A stretch of DNA of 64,000 nt from Streptomyces sp. AC555_RSS877 (GTDB lineage Bacteria > Actinomycetota > Actinomycetes > Streptomycetales > Streptomycetaceae). Shown here piece by piece: positions 63,301 through 64,000 of this stretch (positions are counted from its first letter, which is position 1; the number at the start of each line of letters is the position of its first letter). The stretch covers positions 62,001 through 126,000 of the forward strand of contig NZ_JAGMUK010000032.1 in the NCBI RefSeq assembly GCF_019049245.1, written 5' to 3'. The position numbers and the translations under genes were made by a program. The notes beneath the pieces were generated by a model, which saw nothing but the letters and a program-made list of their open reading frames with translations, was not told where the DNA came from and searched no databases.

Positions 63301-64000
63301 TCAGCGCACCCCCTCGATCAGCGCGAACCGCGCACCCTCGGGATCCGCCACCGTGGCCACCCTCCCGTGCTCGCTGTCGTGCGGCGGCTTGAGGACGTGG
63401 CCGCCCAGGTCCGCCACGAGGGCGGCCGCGTCGTCCGTGTCGGCGACCTCGAAGTACGTCGTCCAGTGCGGGCCACGGTCGCGGGGCAGGGCGCTGCCCA
63501 CGCCGTGGATGCCGGCGACGGGGCGGCCACCGATGTGCAGGGTGACGTGGTCGGAGTCGGCGGACACCACCGGCTCCTCCTCGTAACCGAACACCGTCTC
63601 GTAGAACTTGGCGACGCTCGTGGACTCGAAGGTCAGCAACTCGTGCCAGGCCGGTGCGCCCGGTACCCCGCCGATGGACGTGCCGAGGTGGGCCGACGCC
63701 TGCCACACGCCGAAGACCGCGCCCGCCGGGTCGGAACCGATCACCAGCCGCCCGGCGTCACCCGCGTCCAGCGGCCCCACGCCGACCGTTCCGCCGCACA
63801 GCCGTACCGTTTCAGCTGTCAGGTCCACGTCGTCCGAGGCGAGGTAGGGCGTCCAGGCGATCGGAAGGTGGCGGTCGGGCGGCAGTTGGCCGATACCGGC
63901 CACCTCGTGTCCGTCGAGCAGAGCCCGGACGTAGGGTCCGAGCTGCTGCGGACCCGGTTGGAACTCCCAGCCGAACAGCGAACCGTAGAACTCCTGGGTC
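63301..64000 (-). CDS. VOC-family protein (glyoxalase/extradiol fold), 5' end outside the window
   Basis: A protein of two tandem VOC domains, start beyond the right edge. The visible frame enters at TQEFYGSLFGWEFQPGP, continues PYLASDDVDLTAETV, PAGAVFGVWQA, then the second domain AWHELLTFESTSVAKFYETVFGYEEEP, THLHIGG-like VTLHIGGRPVAGIHG, HWTTYFEVADTDDAAALV and ending DPEGARFALIEGVR. Bilobal VOC proteins of this type include antibiotic/toxin-binding and glyoxalase-like members; metal ligands are not obviously complete, so function is open. Confidence 0.85.
   Translation of the reverse strand, partial: TQEFYGSLFGWEFQPGPQQLGPYVRALLDGHEVAGIGQLPPDRHLPIAWTPYLASDDVDLTAETVRLCGGTVGVGPLDAGDAGRLVIGSDPAGAVFGVWQASAHLGTSIGGVPGAPAWHELLTFESTSVAKFYETVFGYEEEPVVSADSDHVTLHIGGRPVAGIHGVGSALPRDRGPHWTTYFEVADTDDAAALVADLGGHVLKPPHDSEHGRVATVADPEGARFALIEGVR

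Overview
The window is a piece of a high-GC Streptomyces chromosome. Most coding sequence is core. It holds hrdB with its alanine/lysine-rich N-terminal extension, the sporulation regulator gene whiH, both topoisomerase IV subunits (parE, parC), ptsH (HPr), a reversed-order GNAT/acyl-CoA synthetase protein acetyltransferase, a c-di-AMP (ydaO-type) riboswitch in front of an M23 peptidase gene, and a DmdR/IdeR-type iron box. GTG and TTG starts and 4-nt GTGA/ATGA overlaps are frequent. All family assignments were made by reading the sequence; no database search was possible.

0-17 kb: TetR regulator, rnhB, two unassigned proteins, a RecQ helicase whose C-terminus carries a phosphoribosyltransferase-like PRPP motif, a DUF4192 protein, a glycogen-debranching-type protein, an NrtR-like NUDIX regulator, a single-chain ABC ATPase/permease, whiH, hrdB and a secreted trypsin-like protease. 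17-31.6 kb: a DUF7455 zinc-ribbon-like protein, parE, a DUF1453/histidine kinase/response regulator operon, a DUF485/acetate-type symporter pair, a convergent CitA/CitB-type two-component system, an iron-box-controlled sucrase/ferredoxin-like protein, and two divergent citrate-synthase-family genes, one with an N-terminal helix-turn-helix. This stretch reads as carboxylate sensing, uptake and use.

31.6-48 kb is an accessory island between core genes. It has two DUF6082 genes, two paralogous small proteins and four SpoIIE-type PP2C phosphatases with different sensor and kinase modules. Among these lie many gene remnants: AraC-type regulator, DedA, IS110 transposase, ATP-dependent DNA ligase and two complementary halves of an IS630-family transposase. 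Four copies of one terminal repeat, all ending in CTAG, bracket two modules. Each module contains half a transposase facing an alpha/beta-hydrolase gene. I consider this the most unusual feature of the window.

48-64 kb returns to core genes: a G3E (CobW-like) GTPase convergent with parC with interlocked stop codons, a catalytic/non-catalytic M16 peptidase pair, the riboswitch-controlled M23 peptidase, a GntR regulator, ptsH, the protein acetyltransferase, DUF5998, an alkaline-phosphatase-fold enzyme and thymidine kinase. Next is a 224-bp element with perfect 21-bp inverted ends. A VOC-family protein runs off the right edge.
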